From NCBI GenBank assembly GCA_964521285.1, contig CAZFQS010000004.1, positions 161,799-225,798 of the forward strand: a stretch of 64,000 nucleotides of DNA, in the 5' to 3' direction. Below, piece after piece: positions 44,601 to 53,456 of this stretch. How positions within the stretch are numbered: position 1 is the first letter of the stretch; every line of letters starts with the position of its first letter. The position numbers were made by a program, and so were the translations under genes. Under the pieces are notes generated by a model. That model saw only the letters and a program-made list of their open reading frames with translations. It did not search any database and had not been told where the DNA came from. This DNA comes from G020354785 sp964521285. Lineage in GTDB: Bacteria; Bacteroidota; Bacteroidia; Bacteroidales; UBA10428.

Positions 44601-44788
44601 GGATCATCAGATTTTGCCTTTTCTATATCCTCATAAGGGATGAAGAAGGCATGAGGTCTTTCTTTGTTTATACGGGTAATAGACTGATTCTCCCAGTCAT
44701 TATCAACCGGACCCTTACAGCTTATAGTAACTGCTATTAACGCTGTCAAAACAGCATTGATGATAAATATTCTGTATTTATGGTTCAT
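41675..44788 (-). CDS. GH2 beta-galactosidase (LacZ-type, five-domain), lipoprotein
   Basis: The 1037-residue protein has the full LacZ-like architecture: sugar-binding jelly roll, Ig-like domain, TIM barrel, second Ig-like domain and the C-terminal beta-galactosidase small-chain domain. It carries a lipoprotein signal (VTISC near residue 24), so it is exported. The acid/base is Glu477 in SLGNEAGNG and the nucleophile Glu540 in IMCEYAHAMGN; GVNLHEHHEENGH and FRTSHYP-type (AVRTSHYPQDP) loops also match. It probably hydrolyses terminal beta-galactosides of oligosaccharides in the periplasm. It lies between the GH2-PA14 gene (102 bases upstream) and the GH97 gene (26 bases downstream). Confidence 0.95.
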   Translation of the reverse strand: MNHKYRIFIINAVLTALIAVTISCKGPVDNDWENQSITRINKERPHAFFIPYEDIEKAKSDDPGQSVYYKLLNGEWKFKLVNTPEKAPGKFFSRKFKDKNWDLIKVPSDWQCEGYDYPIYVNIDYPFGYSSPPPFIPDEYNPTGLYRTTFEIPDQWAGMQVFIHFGAVKSAFYLWINGQMVGYSQDSKTPAEFDITDYIKKGDNLLAAKVIRWSDGSYLEDQDFWRLSGIERDVFLLVTPQRRIRDFRVVADLDRNFINGLLDIDVDVTNHETEYKEVTVLCRLDDKGKIIYEEEKKISASGNAVFKATIPKVRQWNAEYPELYGLEIILKDDSLLLQAINHEIGFRNVSIRDGQLLINGKAVTIRGVNLHEHHEENGHVVDFETRLNDIKLMKRNNINAVRTSHYPQDPVFYKLCNRYGLYVIGEANIESHGMGWAWDNIIANNPRWLDAHMDRTINMVERDKNYSCIIIWSLGNEAGNGENQYQAYKWIKHNEPTRPVQYEQARLEPNTDIYCPMYPRIGWLERYATTHTDRPLIMCEYAHAMGNSLGNFQDYWDVIYKYDNLQGGCIWDWVDQGLVKYDKDSNKYWAYGGDFGPADVPSDNNFCMNGVVNPDRSPHPSLFEMKKVYQPVYFKEADLRNGKIKIINYYDFTNLNTLDFYWIVEANGKLLKKSDIFNVDMKPGASGIITINIPYIKPVENTEYFITLYAQTRTASALIPAGHIVAYEQFELPVYKEAPVKYSTDNKLEVSDDGEVILISGDKFSLKINRSSGWISSYKIKDKEMLLMSLQPEFWRAPIDNDFGNGMPDSCKVWIIMENEFLVKNIKSLQPVSGKVIVNVDFNIKRIDSKAGIRYEIYSDGLVVVKSTFNLDKPGLPVIPRIGFRTRLPREFDNFSYFGRGPHENYIDRKTSALVGLYKSKAEEQYYPYNRPQENGYKTDVRWAMLENDSGTGLKAAGDPLISTSAMPYASEDFDPGLQKAQRHTTDIKQHDFIEWHIDLKQMGVGGDNAWGAWPHDQYMIFPGVYNFSFSLQPVIK

Positions 44789-44890
44789 AATTATAAAAAT
44801 TAGAAAGAATTTATATTAGTCATTAAAAGCCCAATCTGAAATATAATCTCAGGCTCAATTTAAAAAATTTTTTATAAACAAGTTCATAAA

Positions 44891-47431
44891 TCAGAGAATA
44901 ACTCTATAATATGTCCACTCGCATGCATCGGTGTATTTATTTCCATCTTTATATCCAATCACACTTATTTGATTACGTCCTGGCGAAAGGGTGATATTAT
45001 CCCATATTATTTTGCAATTACCGGCTTCCGGTTTTTTCTTTGAAAAAAACACTCCGTTAATATATAGTTCAACTTCGTCAAGATTGGTATATACTTCAAC
45101 AGGAACACTTTTCTCTGTCCGTTCGACATTCCGTCTGCTTAGTATATAGAGCACAGGTTCATCAGACCAGTTTGCCTTATAGAAATAGAAAGCATCTTTT
45201 TTTATTTTTCTGTCATGGGTAACAAGTCCTTTATGATTTATGAAGTCACGGTCGCCGCGTTTAACGTTTGTCCAGCTGAAATCAAACATGTTCCAGATAA
45301 ATTTACACCATATATCATTTCTGTCCTTAATCTCAGTCCATACTTTCTCATGATAAAGGCGCTGGTATTGTTCAGGGAAAAACCTTCCGTTAGCAGGATC
45401 GGGTCGTTCGGGATTTTCCTGCTGCTGGCTTATGCTTGCTCCTGCGCCGTATTCACTCAGGCCGGCAATTAAATCAGGGTGCTCGCTATGAAGATTATCA
45501 TACCATTTTCCATAATCATTAAACTGACCGTAATACCAGCCAAAATACCAGTTCCATGCAGCAACATCAGTTATATAATGCCTGTCATTCACCTGTGTAT
45601 AGTCTGCCTGGGTAGTCAACCGGTAAGGATCCAGCTCTTTGGCTGCCTCATGGAGGACCTTTAAATCTGCAGCCGGAATGTCTATTTCATTATACATTCC
45701 CCAGAACAGGATAGAAGGATGATTATAGTTCTGTTTAATAAGCTCTGTTAACTGGTCTTTGCAGTTCTGCAAATATGCAGATATATTCAACCTGTAAGCG
45801 GGTGTATTGGGAATTTCTGCCCAGACAACCAGTCCCTTTTCATCACAAAGGCTATACATCTTATCTGCCTGCTGATAGTGTGCCAGCCGTACACCGTTTG
45901 CACCCATTTCGAGAATCAGTTCTATATCCTTTTCATGGTTTTTGTCCAGCAGGGCTGAACCCAGTCCCTCCCACTCCTGGTGACGGCAAACACCATATAA
46001 ATGATACGGCTGGCCATTCAGTAACAGGCCCTTTTGCTTATCAACCTTAAAATATCTTAGTCCGAATTGTTGTTCCGCTTCGTCTAAATTATTACCCTGC
46101 AGATCCTCAATTCTAACATTCAATCTATATAAATAAGGATCAATCCTGGCATTCCAGAGATGAGGATAGCTGATATGAAATTCCTGTATGCTTCTGGTTA
46201 TTTTATTGTTTGTAACAACAATCGTATCCTTTTCCTGTTTAATGACATTTCCTTTGCTGTCAATAATACTGGTTTTTATAACAGCCGCGGAAGATTTATC
46301 AGGTTCTTCCAGTAATACCCACCCAAACTTCATGGATGCATCCTGGCCGTATTCATTATATTCTATTTTTAGCTGAAATTCTTCCCCTGCCTTCATCCTT
46401 GCTTCATAATATTTTTCAGTTGCAGCATGTGCGCCCCAGTTATCAATTACCTTTTTATCGTTAAGATAAAGCCGGGAACCGTCATCACTTATAATTATAA
46501 ACCTGTATAAACCTGACTTTTCAGGAATGAACCGCCCTGTCCACCTGACAGAAAAGTTGTCAGGTGCCATATCGGTAAACGGACTTCCCTTCCTGTAATT
46601 GAAATTAACATATTCATCTACCCTTGTATGCACGGGCTTTCCTTTAAAATCAGGATTTTTGAAATACTCTCCATACAGTCCTTTGCCTTTCTTTCCGGCT
46701 GGTGGCAGCAATTCCGGGGATTTAACCCGAAAAACATCTGCACATTGATAATCCAGCAATGTTTCAACTGCGATATGAGCCTCTTTTTCGGAAATATTTT
46801 TCTGATGGATATATACTCCGCTGGAAGCGTAATCCATAGGTGAAATACAAAGTTCATCAGCCGAGAATATAGTTACAGGCCTGTAAATACCACCGAATAA
46901 AGGATATAGATGAGTACCCGAGGGAGCCACATCAGGCTGCAATGTATTATCTGCTTTCACGGCAATTACATTATTTCCTTCCTCTATATACGGGGTTATT
47001 TCAAAACAAAAAGCTGAATAACCCCCTTTGTGCCTTCCCAGATATTTACCATTTATGTATACGTCAGCAACCAGACAAACACCTTCAAAGCGAATAAAAT
47101 ACCTTTCTTTCTCATTTGTCCGCGAGATATCGAACTCACTTCTATACCATCCTGTACCCTGATAACATTCAAATCCTTTTGTCAGAACATCTTTAGCGTT
47201 CCATGTATGAGGGACAGTAATATCTTCCCACGCATTGGTGTAAGTTATATTCTGACTCTCTGCCTGGTGAATATCTCCTTTATAGAATTTCCAGTTTACC
47301 AGTTGAAAATTTTCCCGCAGTTTTAGAAAATCCTGAGGAAATACACTAATGAATACTGACAGGTTAACTACAACAAATAATACCAGTATCTTAAATTCTA
47401 CCAGTGATAATTTATGCTTTATATAGTTCAT
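44891..47431 (-). CDS. GH2 glycoside hydrolase with an inserted PA14 domain
   Basis: The 846-residue protein is a GH2 enzyme in which a PA14 domain (about residues 250-380: LYGEYFKNPDFKG, FSVRWTGRFIPEKSGLYRFII, DDGSRLYLNDKKVIDNWG) interrupts the Ig-like domain between the jelly roll and the barrel. PA14 inserts often bind sugars near the active site. The acid/base is Glu582 (WGMYNEIDIP) and the nucleophile Glu660 (GLSEYGAG). I start at the ATG at 47431, where MNYIKHKLSL leads into a hydrophobic export segment, instead of 15 codons upstream. A beta-galactosidase-like activity is likely, but other GH2 specificities fit as well. It is the first gene of the three-gene glycosidase operon. Confidence 0.88.
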   Translation of the reverse strand: MNYIKHKLSLVEFKILVLFVVVNLSVFISVFPQDFLKLRENFQLVNWKFYKGDIHQAESQNITYTNAWEDITVPHTWNAKDVLTKGFECYQGTGWYRSEFDISRTNEKERYFIRFEGVCLVADVYINGKYLGRHKGGYSAFCFEITPYIEEGNNVIAVKADNTLQPDVAPSGTHLYPLFGGIYRPVTIFSADELCISPMDYASSGVYIHQKNISEKEAHIAVETLLDYQCADVFRVKSPELLPPAGKKGKGLYGEYFKNPDFKGKPVHTRVDEYVNFNYRKGSPFTDMAPDNFSVRWTGRFIPEKSGLYRFIIISDDGSRLYLNDKKVIDNWGAHAATEKYYEARMKAGEEFQLKIEYNEYGQDASMKFGWVLLEEPDKSSAAVIKTSIIDSKGNVIKQEKDTIVVTNNKITRSIQEFHISYPHLWNARIDPYLYRLNVRIEDLQGNNLDEAEQQFGLRYFKVDKQKGLLLNGQPYHLYGVCRHQEWEGLGSALLDKNHEKDIELILEMGANGVRLAHYQQADKMYSLCDEKGLVVWAEIPNTPAYRLNISAYLQNCKDQLTELIKQNYNHPSILFWGMYNEIDIPAADLKVLHEAAKELDPYRLTTQADYTQVNDRHYITDVAAWNWYFGWYYGQFNDYGKWYDNLHSEHPDLIAGLSEYGAGASISQQQENPERPDPANGRFFPEQYQRLYHEKVWTEIKDRNDIWCKFIWNMFDFSWTNVKRGDRDFINHKGLVTHDRKIKKDAFYFYKANWSDEPVLYILSRRNVERTEKSVPVEVYTNLDEVELYINGVFFSKKKPEAGNCKIIWDNITLSPGRNQISVIGYKDGNKYTDACEWTYYRVIL

Positions 47432-47566
47432 ATCACAAAATTTTAGATAATAATCAGGATTAATGGATTGTACCAAAAGTATTAATAAGATACTTTAAAA
47501 ACAATTGAATGGATATAGTTTGGAAGATTTATTTTTATAAAAAGGCCGGGGCTCAACAATTATCAT

Positions 47567-48688
47567 TTATGCGATCTTCCTGTACCTCCATATAGCCAGG
47601 CTGAGAACCACTATACCAAATATAGTAATTGATACAAACTCATTAAATACTTCTTTAAATCCTGAACCTTTTAGAAGAACCATGCGGATGACGCGCATAA
47701 AATAAGAAAAAGGATTTAATAAATTCAATTTCTGAGCCCAGGTGGGCATGCTTTCTTCAGGAGTAAAAATACCACTCATAAGAATAAAGGTGAGCATAAA
47801 GAAAAAAACCATGAACATTACCTGTTGCTGGGTATTAGCAATTGTTGAGATAAACAGTCCGATCCCCAGAACTACAAGTAAAAAAATGCCTGCAAAAGAA
47901 AACAATAAAAAAAGACTACCTTCAACAGGTATGTTGAATAATATCTTAGCTAATATCAATCCAAAGCCCAGTTCAAAAAGGGCAATTATCCAGAAAGGCA
48001 GCAGCTTCCCGGTTAATAACTGGTACTTCCGTATGGGAGTAACATTTATTTGTTCTATAGTACCAATTTCCTTTTCTCTGACAATATTTAATGCAGTAAG
48101 AAACAGGCCTATCATTGAAACCAGAATAACCAGAATACCTGGAACAATATAAAACTTAAAATTCAACTGGGGATTATACCAGTATGAATAATGAGTCCGG
48201 ATACTTTTCAGGTTTACATTAATTGACATAACACTGCCCCTTTCCTGTAAGATTTCCCTGTTAAATCCTGAAATCACAGCATATGCATAGGCGTTGGTCA
48301 GGCCGGCTTTCAATCCGTTTATTGCATCTATTAAAAGCTGAATATCCGAGGTATTCTCTGAATAGAGTTTCTTCTCAAAATTAACCGGGATATGGAGAAT
48401 TGCATCTGTTTTATTTTGAAGCATAGCTGATTCAGCCTCACTGACAGAAAATCCAAATTCAGTTATAACAAAGAAGGGCGAGCCCCTAAACTTATTAATT
48501 AATTTTTTTGATGTTGCTGACAAGTCTTTATCCACTACATACAATTTTATATGTTTCATTTCCATTGTGGCAGCATGAGCCAAAATAATGAGCTGTACTA
48601 TTGGAACAATAACAATTATGGGAAGCATGGTTTTATTCCTGAAAATCTGCAGAAACTCTTTATATAGAATAAATATTATTGTTCTCAT
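47567..48688 (-). CDS. ABC-2 type permease of export system, second permease
   Basis: The 373-residue membrane protein has one N-terminal membrane helix, a large periplasmic domain (about 45-180) and five C-terminal helices with the ABC-2 pattern NIVREKEIGTIEQINVTPI. It resembles E. coli YbhR. Together with the neighbouring permease it should form the membrane channel of an ATP-driven exporter. It is the last gene of the operon, 18 bases after the first permease. Confidence 0.92.
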   Translation of the reverse strand: MRTIIFILYKEFLQIFRNKTMLPIIVIVPIVQLIILAHAATMEMKHIKLYVVDKDLSATSKKLINKFRGSPFFVITEFGFSVSEAESAMLQNKTDAILHIPVNFEKKLYSENTSDIQLLIDAINGLKAGLTNAYAYAVISGFNREILQERGSVMSINVNLKSIRTHYSYWYNPQLNFKFYIVPGILVILVSMIGLFLTALNIVREKEIGTIEQINVTPIRKYQLLTGKLLPFWIIALFELGFGLILAKILFNIPVEGSLFLLFSFAGIFLLVVLGIGLFISTIANTQQQVMFMVFFFMLTFILMSGIFTPEESMPTWAQKLNLLNPFSYFMRVIRMVLLKGSGFKEVFNEFVSITIFGIVVLSLAIWRYRKIA

Positions 48689-48706
48689 TAGTACTATTTT
48701 AAATTC

Positions 48707-49813
48707 TCACTCCAGCCTGGTTTTAAACTTAATTACACTTAATGCAATAAATAATATTGTCATACCCAGAATGACAGAGGTTTCTGTCCATATTTGAGTA
48801 AGGTCTGCACCTTTAAGCATAATATTTCTGATAATGATAATAAAATATTTTGGCGGCACAATATAACTTAGCCATTGCAGTATCTCAGGCATATTCTCAA
48901 TCGGGAAAATAAATCCTGATAATAATATTGTTGGCAGCATTAATGCAAATACGGAAATGAACATTGCTACCTGCTGACTCCTGCTAAAGGTGGATATTAA
49001 TATACCAAGTGACAATGCAAGGGTTATAAATAAAATACTTACAGCCAGCAGAAGAATGATACTGCCTCTTACTGGCAGTCCGAATACCAGGTAACCTAAA
49101 AATATTATAGTAACAGCATTTACAAATGACAATAAAACATAAGGAGTAACTTTACCCAGAATAATCTGCAGTGGTTTTAGCGGTGACACCAATAAGGCTT
49201 CCATTGTTCCGAATTCCTTTTCGCGTACAATGGAAATTGAAGTCATCATTGCCGATACAAGCATAAGAATCATTGCCATGGTGCCGGGAACGAACATGAA
49301 TGCACTTTTTAATTCAGGATTATACATCATTCTAACATTAGTAACTATCTGCAAGGGTTGTTTAATCTGCTTATTAATTCCTTTTATATAATTTGCAATA
49401 ATACCCTGAGTGTAGTTAATCACTAAGCTTGCAGAATTTGGATCAGATGCATCAGCCAGCAGCTGGATATCAGCACTGCCATATTTCTCAAGTTTTTCAG
49501 CAAAATCTGATTCAAATATTATTACCTCCTTGACTTTACCATCTTTAAATATCTTATCAATATCTTTAGTGTTACTGATATTTTCTTTAAGAATAAAAAA
49601 ATCAGAAGATAATATCTTGCTGGTAATCTCCCTTGTTACTTCATCTTTTGAATTATCAAGTACGGCAATTTTAACATCAAGTATTTCATTCCTGATAACA
49701 TAGCCAAAAATGAGAATCTGTATAACAGGTAATCCGAATAATAGCAGCAAAGTGCGGAAATCACGTATGATATGATAAAATTCCTTTTTAAGAAATCCCA
49801 GATAATTTTTCAT
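48707..49813 (-). CDS. ABC-2 type permease of export system, first permease
   Basis: The 368-residue protein has the same layout as the next gene's product: an N-terminal helix, a periplasmic domain (about 40-165) and a C-terminal helix cluster containing SIVREKEFGTMEALLVSPL. It resembles E. coli YbhS. The two permeases are divergent in sequence, as expected for a heterodimer. It starts 9 bases after the ATPase gene, so the genes are co-transcribed. Confidence 0.92.
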   Translation of the reverse strand: MKNYLGFLKKEFYHIIRDFRTLLLLFGLPVIQILIFGYVIRNEILDVKIAVLDNSKDEVTREITSKILSSDFFILKENISNTKDIDKIFKDGKVKEVIIFESDFAEKLEKYGSADIQLLADASDPNSASLVINYTQGIIANYIKGINKQIKQPLQIVTNVRMMYNPELKSAFMFVPGTMAMILMLVSAMMTSISIVREKEFGTMEALLVSPLKPLQIILGKVTPYVLLSFVNAVTIIFLGYLVFGLPVRGSIILLLAVSILFITLALSLGILISTFSRSQQVAMFISVFALMLPTILLSGFIFPIENMPEILQWLSYIVPPKYFIIIIRNIMLKGADLTQIWTETSVILGMTILFIALSVIKFKTRLE

Positions 49814-49822
49814 AAAATATCA

Positions 49823-50290
49823 TTAATTACGTGCAATCTTTAAAAAGACCTCATCCATGTTCTTTGCTGAATATCTTGTTTTTAAGTTTGCAGGTGTGTC
49901 AAGGGCTTCAATTCTTCCCTCTGACATAACAGAAATACGGTCACAATACTCGGCTTCATCCATATAATGGGTTGTTACAAAAACAGTAATGCCTTTGCTG
50001 GCTGTGTCGTAAATAAGTTCCCAGAATTTTCTCCTTGTTATTGGATCAACGCCTCCTGTGGGCTCATCAAGAAAAACCAGCTTAGGATCATGAAACACCG
50101 CTACAGAAAAAGAAAGTTTCTGTTTCCAGCCAAGAGGTATATATCTTACCAGCTTGTTTGCGGCCTCTTTAAGATCAAGTTTGTCAATCAGAATTTCTGT
50201 CTTCTCCTTAATCTGCAAATCCGATAATCCGTATATGCCTGCATAAAATCTTATATTTTCTTTAACAGTAAGATCTTCGTAAAGAGAAAA
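49823..50290 (-). CDS. ABC transporter ATPase, C-terminal part (second cassette), 5' end in gap
   Basis: 156 codons are visible, from FSLYEDLTVKENI on. The segment includes a modified signature (IPLGWKQKLSFSVAV in place of LSGGM), Walker B LVFLDEPTGGVD and the switch His in VFVTTHYMDEAEYCD; the Walker A region is missing. Comparison with the first cassette shows that about 86 residues (258 bases) are lost before the visible part, so the gap is longer than 100 bases. It could be the second half of one double-cassette protein like E. coli YbhF or a separate gene. It ends 9 bases before the permease gene. Confidence 0.9.
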   Translation of the reverse strand, partial: FSLYEDLTVKENIRFYAGIYGLSDLQIKEKTEILIDKLDLKEAANKLVRYIPLGWKQKLSFSVAVFHDPKLVFLDEPTGGVDPITRRKFWELIYDTASKGITVFVTTHYMDEAEYCDRISVMSEGRIEALDTPANLKTRYSAKNMDEVFLKIARN

Positions 50291-50390
50291 NNNNNNNNNN
50301 NNNNNNNNNNNNNNNNNNNNNNNNNNNNNNNNNNNNNNNNNNNNNNNNNNNNNNNNNNNNNNNNNNNNNNNNNNNNNNNNNNNNNNNNNN
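50291..50390. other. Assembly gap of 100 N inside the ATPase pair
   Basis: A placeholder run that removes the end of the first ATPase cassette and the start of the second. The missing protein segment needs at least about 258 bases. The gap edge falls where the two cassettes are similar (SLYxDLTV), which may have hampered assembly. Confidence 0.98.
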
Positions 50391-51233
50391 ATGTCCTTTA
50401 CCCTCCAGATAATTCTTAATATCTGTTTTGCTGTATTTCTTTTCCTGATAATAATGGGTCTCCTGTCCGAATAAATAAGCACTGCTATCCGGAGAATAAT
50501 CTCTTAAATCATTTACCAGTTTAATAATATTGTCAGATCTTATTGCCAGTAATGATTTATTAAAGCGTTCGACAATTCTTTCCGGGATGTCAATTTCCAT
50601 CAGCATGCCATTATGCATTAGGGCAACATAGTCACATAACCGGGCCTCACTCATATAAGGAGTGGATACTATTATTGTCATTCCTTTATTTCTCAGGTCT
50701 CTGAGAATATCCCAGAATTCATCTCTCGATACTGCATCAACACCGGTTGTTGGTTCATCAAGAACAAGAATTTCAGGATTATGGATCAAAGCACATGAGA
50801 GTGCCAGTTTTTGTTTCATTCCGCCGGAAAGGTTCCTGGTCAGCCGTTTCTTAAAGGGCTCTATATGAGAATATACATTCCTTATAAGGTGATAATTTTT
50901 TTGTATTGTTGTGCCAAATATAGTAGCATAGAATTTAAGGTTTTCTTCCACAGTCAGATCCTGATAAAGTGAAAATCTGCCAGGCATATAACCGGTAAAT
51001 TTTCTGACTTTTTTATAGTTCTTTACCACATCCATCCCTTTAATCCGGACACTTCCTGTATCCGGTAAAAGTAAGGTCGTTATAATTCTCAGAAGTGTTG
51101 TTTTGCCTGCTCCATCCGGCCCTATTAATCCGAACAGACACTGTTCAGGAATTTTTAAACTGACATTATTTAATGCCCTGACCTCTCCGAATGACTTTGA
51201 GAGATTTAAAATTTCCAGATAATTATCCTTCAT
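50391..51233 (-). CDS. ABC transporter ATPase, first cassette, 3' end in gap
   Basis: 281 codons are visible. They include Walker A GPDGAGKTT, the Q-loop region (in YMPGRFSLYQDLTV, with Gln at residue 91), the signature LSGGMKQKLALS, Walker B ILVLDEPTTGVD and a switch position that reads STPYMSEA, where Pro-Tyr replaces the usual His of TH/SH. It resembles the first half of E. coli YbhF. The unusual switch residue suggests an asymmetric pair in which the second cassette, with a normal His, does the main ATP hydrolysis. The gene follows HlyD by 45 bases. Confidence 0.9.
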
Positions 51234-51278
51234 AATATTCTTATAACATATAGTGTTAAATCAGAATGACGATAATTA

Positions 51279-52193
51279 TTATTTAAAATAGACCTCACCG
51301 GGCATACCTATTTTTATCCGGCCATCATTAGTTACCCTTATTTTCAGGGCATAGACCATATTAACCCTTTCCTCTTTTGTTTGTATTGTTTTAGGAGTAA
51401 ACTCAACTTCCGAAGATATCCAGCTCACTATACCGTCAATGTCACTTGTAGTTTTTTTACCAGTATCAATTGCGACTGTCACAGTATCTCCGACTTTTAT
51501 TTCAGCTAACTGCGAGCCATCAATATATACCTTTAATTCCATCTCCCTGAGATTGGTAATTTTATAAATGGGGTATGCAGGGGTTACTATTTCGTTTTGC
51601 TCTATAAATTTCTCAATAACAGTACCGCTGACAGGATTAATTATTTTGCACTTGCTAATCTGATTATCAATTTGTTTTATTTCGCTTTTCAGAACTTCCA
51701 GCTCGGCCAGGATGATATTGTTTTGTTGTTTTACTGATTCGATAGTAAGTTCCAGAACATTAAATTTACCATTAATATCATCCAGCTGTTTTTGAGTAGC
51801 CGCATTATCTTTAACAAGACTTTCAAGTCTTTTCTTCTCTGTAAGAAGATTCTTTTTCTCCTCTTCATGAACTTTAATTTGCGACATGATATTATTACTT
51901 TTTGCCCTGATTACACTTTTCTGTGCAAGCAGCTGTTCATGTTTTAAATAAAACGGTACCGTATCAATAATACCGGCCAGTTCACCTTCATTATAATGCT
52001 GACCTTCCCGGATAACCAGAGACACCAGTTCGCCCTGGACCTGGGATGAGACTGTTACTTCCCTGGCTTCGAAATTGCCGTATGCATCAGCAATATCATT
52101 ATTTCTCGAGCAGCTTAAATTTATAAGCACCATAAATAGTACTAATATTATATAATACCCAGGATGTCTGTTTACATTAACTTTAGTTATCAT
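51279..52193 (-). CDS. HlyD-family periplasmic adaptor lipoprotein
   Basis: The 304-residue protein has a lipoprotein signal (LINLSC) and the membrane-fusion-protein layout: half lipoyl domain (VSSQVQGELVSLVIREGQ), a long alpha-helical hairpin (about 85-170), second half lipoyl domain (CKIINPVSGTVIEKFI) and beta-barrel. It should link the ABC permease to the outer-membrane TolC-like channel. It is like E. coli YbhG and starts 2 bases after the TolC-like gene. Confidence 0.92.
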   Translation of the reverse strand: MITKVNVNRHPGYYIILVLFMVLINLSCSRNNDIADAYGNFEAREVTVSSQVQGELVSLVIREGQHYNEGELAGIIDTVPFYLKHEQLLAQKSVIRAKSNNIMSQIKVHEEEKKNLLTEKKRLESLVKDNAATQKQLDDINGKFNVLELTIESVKQQNNIILAELEVLKSEIKQIDNQISKCKIINPVSGTVIEKFIEQNEIVTPAYPIYKITNLREMELKVYIDGSQLAEIKVGDTVTVAIDTGKKTTSDIDGIVSWISSEVEFTPKTIQTKEERVNMVYALKIRVTNDGRIKIGMPGEVYFK

Positions 52194-52195
52194 TG

Positions 52196-53455
52196 TTATA
52201 TTTCTCCTTTTAATGTTAGATAATTAAATACAGATTGCTGCAATAATATTATATGAGTTTCCAGTTGAAGCTTTGCCTGTGTCTCGGCATTCAATTCAGT
52301 CAGGAAATCAGTCGAGGTAATTACTCCGTTTTTAAGCCGGGAAAACGAGCTTTCTTTAACTTCGGTTCTGAGTTGCACTATTCTTTTATCAAGTTCAACA
52401 GATCTCTCGTATTTCCTGATATTTGCAATTTCATTATCGAGTGAGATATTCAGATTTTTCTCAAATGTTTCTATTTTGGTATCAATAATCTCTTTCTGTG
52501 AATATAATATTTTTGCTTTTCGTTTAGTATCGCCCCAGTCAAAGAAACTCCATCTAAAACCAAGTCCGATTAAATAATATGTATCAAATTCCTCATTAAG
52601 GATATTTAGTCCGGGTTTGCCGTATCCTGCCTGGGAAAAAGCAAAAAATTTCGGCCTGTTCATAGTTGATAGTAGCTTGCTGTTTAAATCCGTTTGTTTT
52701 TTATGCAAGTCAAATAATTCAAATTCAGGCCTCATGTTAATATTGTCATGCGCCAAATCAGACTCCGGTAAAACAAGATAGATACCGGTATTTAATTCTA
52801 TGCCTGTTAGTTCACCAAGTACCTTTAACATTGTTTCTTTGTCAAGTTCAACACCCAGCACTTTTTGTTCAAGATTGAGAATCTCTGCCTGTAAAACATT
52901 CTTATCAGCAGGTAATAGTATCCCGTTTTCTATTCCTGACTCAGCAACAATTGATTTTTCCCTTAACTCATCCAGTGTTAGGTTCAATAAATCATACTGT
53001 TTCTCCAAAAGTAATACTGAAAAATACACCTGGGTGATTCTGCGTTTTAATGAACTTAACTCAACATCTATTTGCTGCAGTTCGATTTCAAAATTTGTAT
53101 TCTCAATATTCTTATATGATTTGTTAGTCCCTCCATCATAGATCTGCTGATTTAACTCAAAATACAATTTGTACTGATCATGGGGTTGAGATGGTAACTG
53201 GAATCCCTGCACAGGGATATCAACAACATCTGACTGATAGGTTGATTGTCCGTTCAATAACAGGGAGGGATACCAGTTAGTCCGTATATTTTTGATTTTA
53301 TTCGTAAAAGCATCTTTTATAAATTCCTTCTGCTTTACGACCGGATAATTTATGACAGCCTGATCATAGCATTCATACAGGGTTAATGTATCTGACTGCT
53401 GGCTAAAAGACCAGAGTGATGTTAATAATAAAAAAACAATACAAATAAATCTCAT
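52196..53455 (-). CDS. TolC-family outer-membrane efflux protein
   Basis: The 419-residue protein has a signal peptide (about 1-18) and two repeats of the outer-membrane efflux protein fold, rich in helical coiled-coil segments (for example LYECYDQAVINYPVVKQKE and the second-half helices before LLQQSVFNYLTLKGEI). It should form the outer-membrane exit duct of the transporter. It begins 1 base after the TetR-type gene, so regulator and transporter are one transcript. The E. coli ybh operon has no such gene of its own. Confidence 0.92.
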   Translation of the reverse strand: MRFICIVFLLLTSLWSFSQQSDTLTLYECYDQAVINYPVVKQKEFIKDAFTNKIKNIRTNWYPSLLLNGQSTYQSDVVDIPVQGFQLPSQPHDQYKLYFELNQQIYDGGTNKSYKNIENTNFEIELQQIDVELSSLKRRITQVYFSVLLLEKQYDLLNLTLDELREKSIVAESGIENGILLPADKNVLQAEILNLEQKVLGVELDKETMLKVLGELTGIELNTGIYLVLPESDLAHDNINMRPEFELFDLHKKQTDLNSKLLSTMNRPKFFAFSQAGYGKPGLNILNEEFDTYYLIGLGFRWSFFDWGDTKRKAKILYSQKEIIDTKIETFEKNLNISLDNEIANIRKYERSVELDKRIVQLRTEVKESSFSRLKNGVITSTDFLTELNAETQAKLQLETHIILLQQSVFNYLTLKGEI

Positions 53456-53456
53456 T

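Noticed and set aside
40084..47326. Plus-strand frames opposite the glycosidase operon
   Set aside because: Low-complexity shadows of GH97 and GH2 genes with many Cys and Ser and no plausible start signals.
47521..47566. GC-rich stretch after the last permease gene as terminator
   Set aside because: On the minus strand a T-run follows gagccccggcc, but no adequate stem can be formed.
50262..50482. Reading frames that run through N
   Set aside because: Translation across the N run is meaningless; each cassette was ended at the gap edge.
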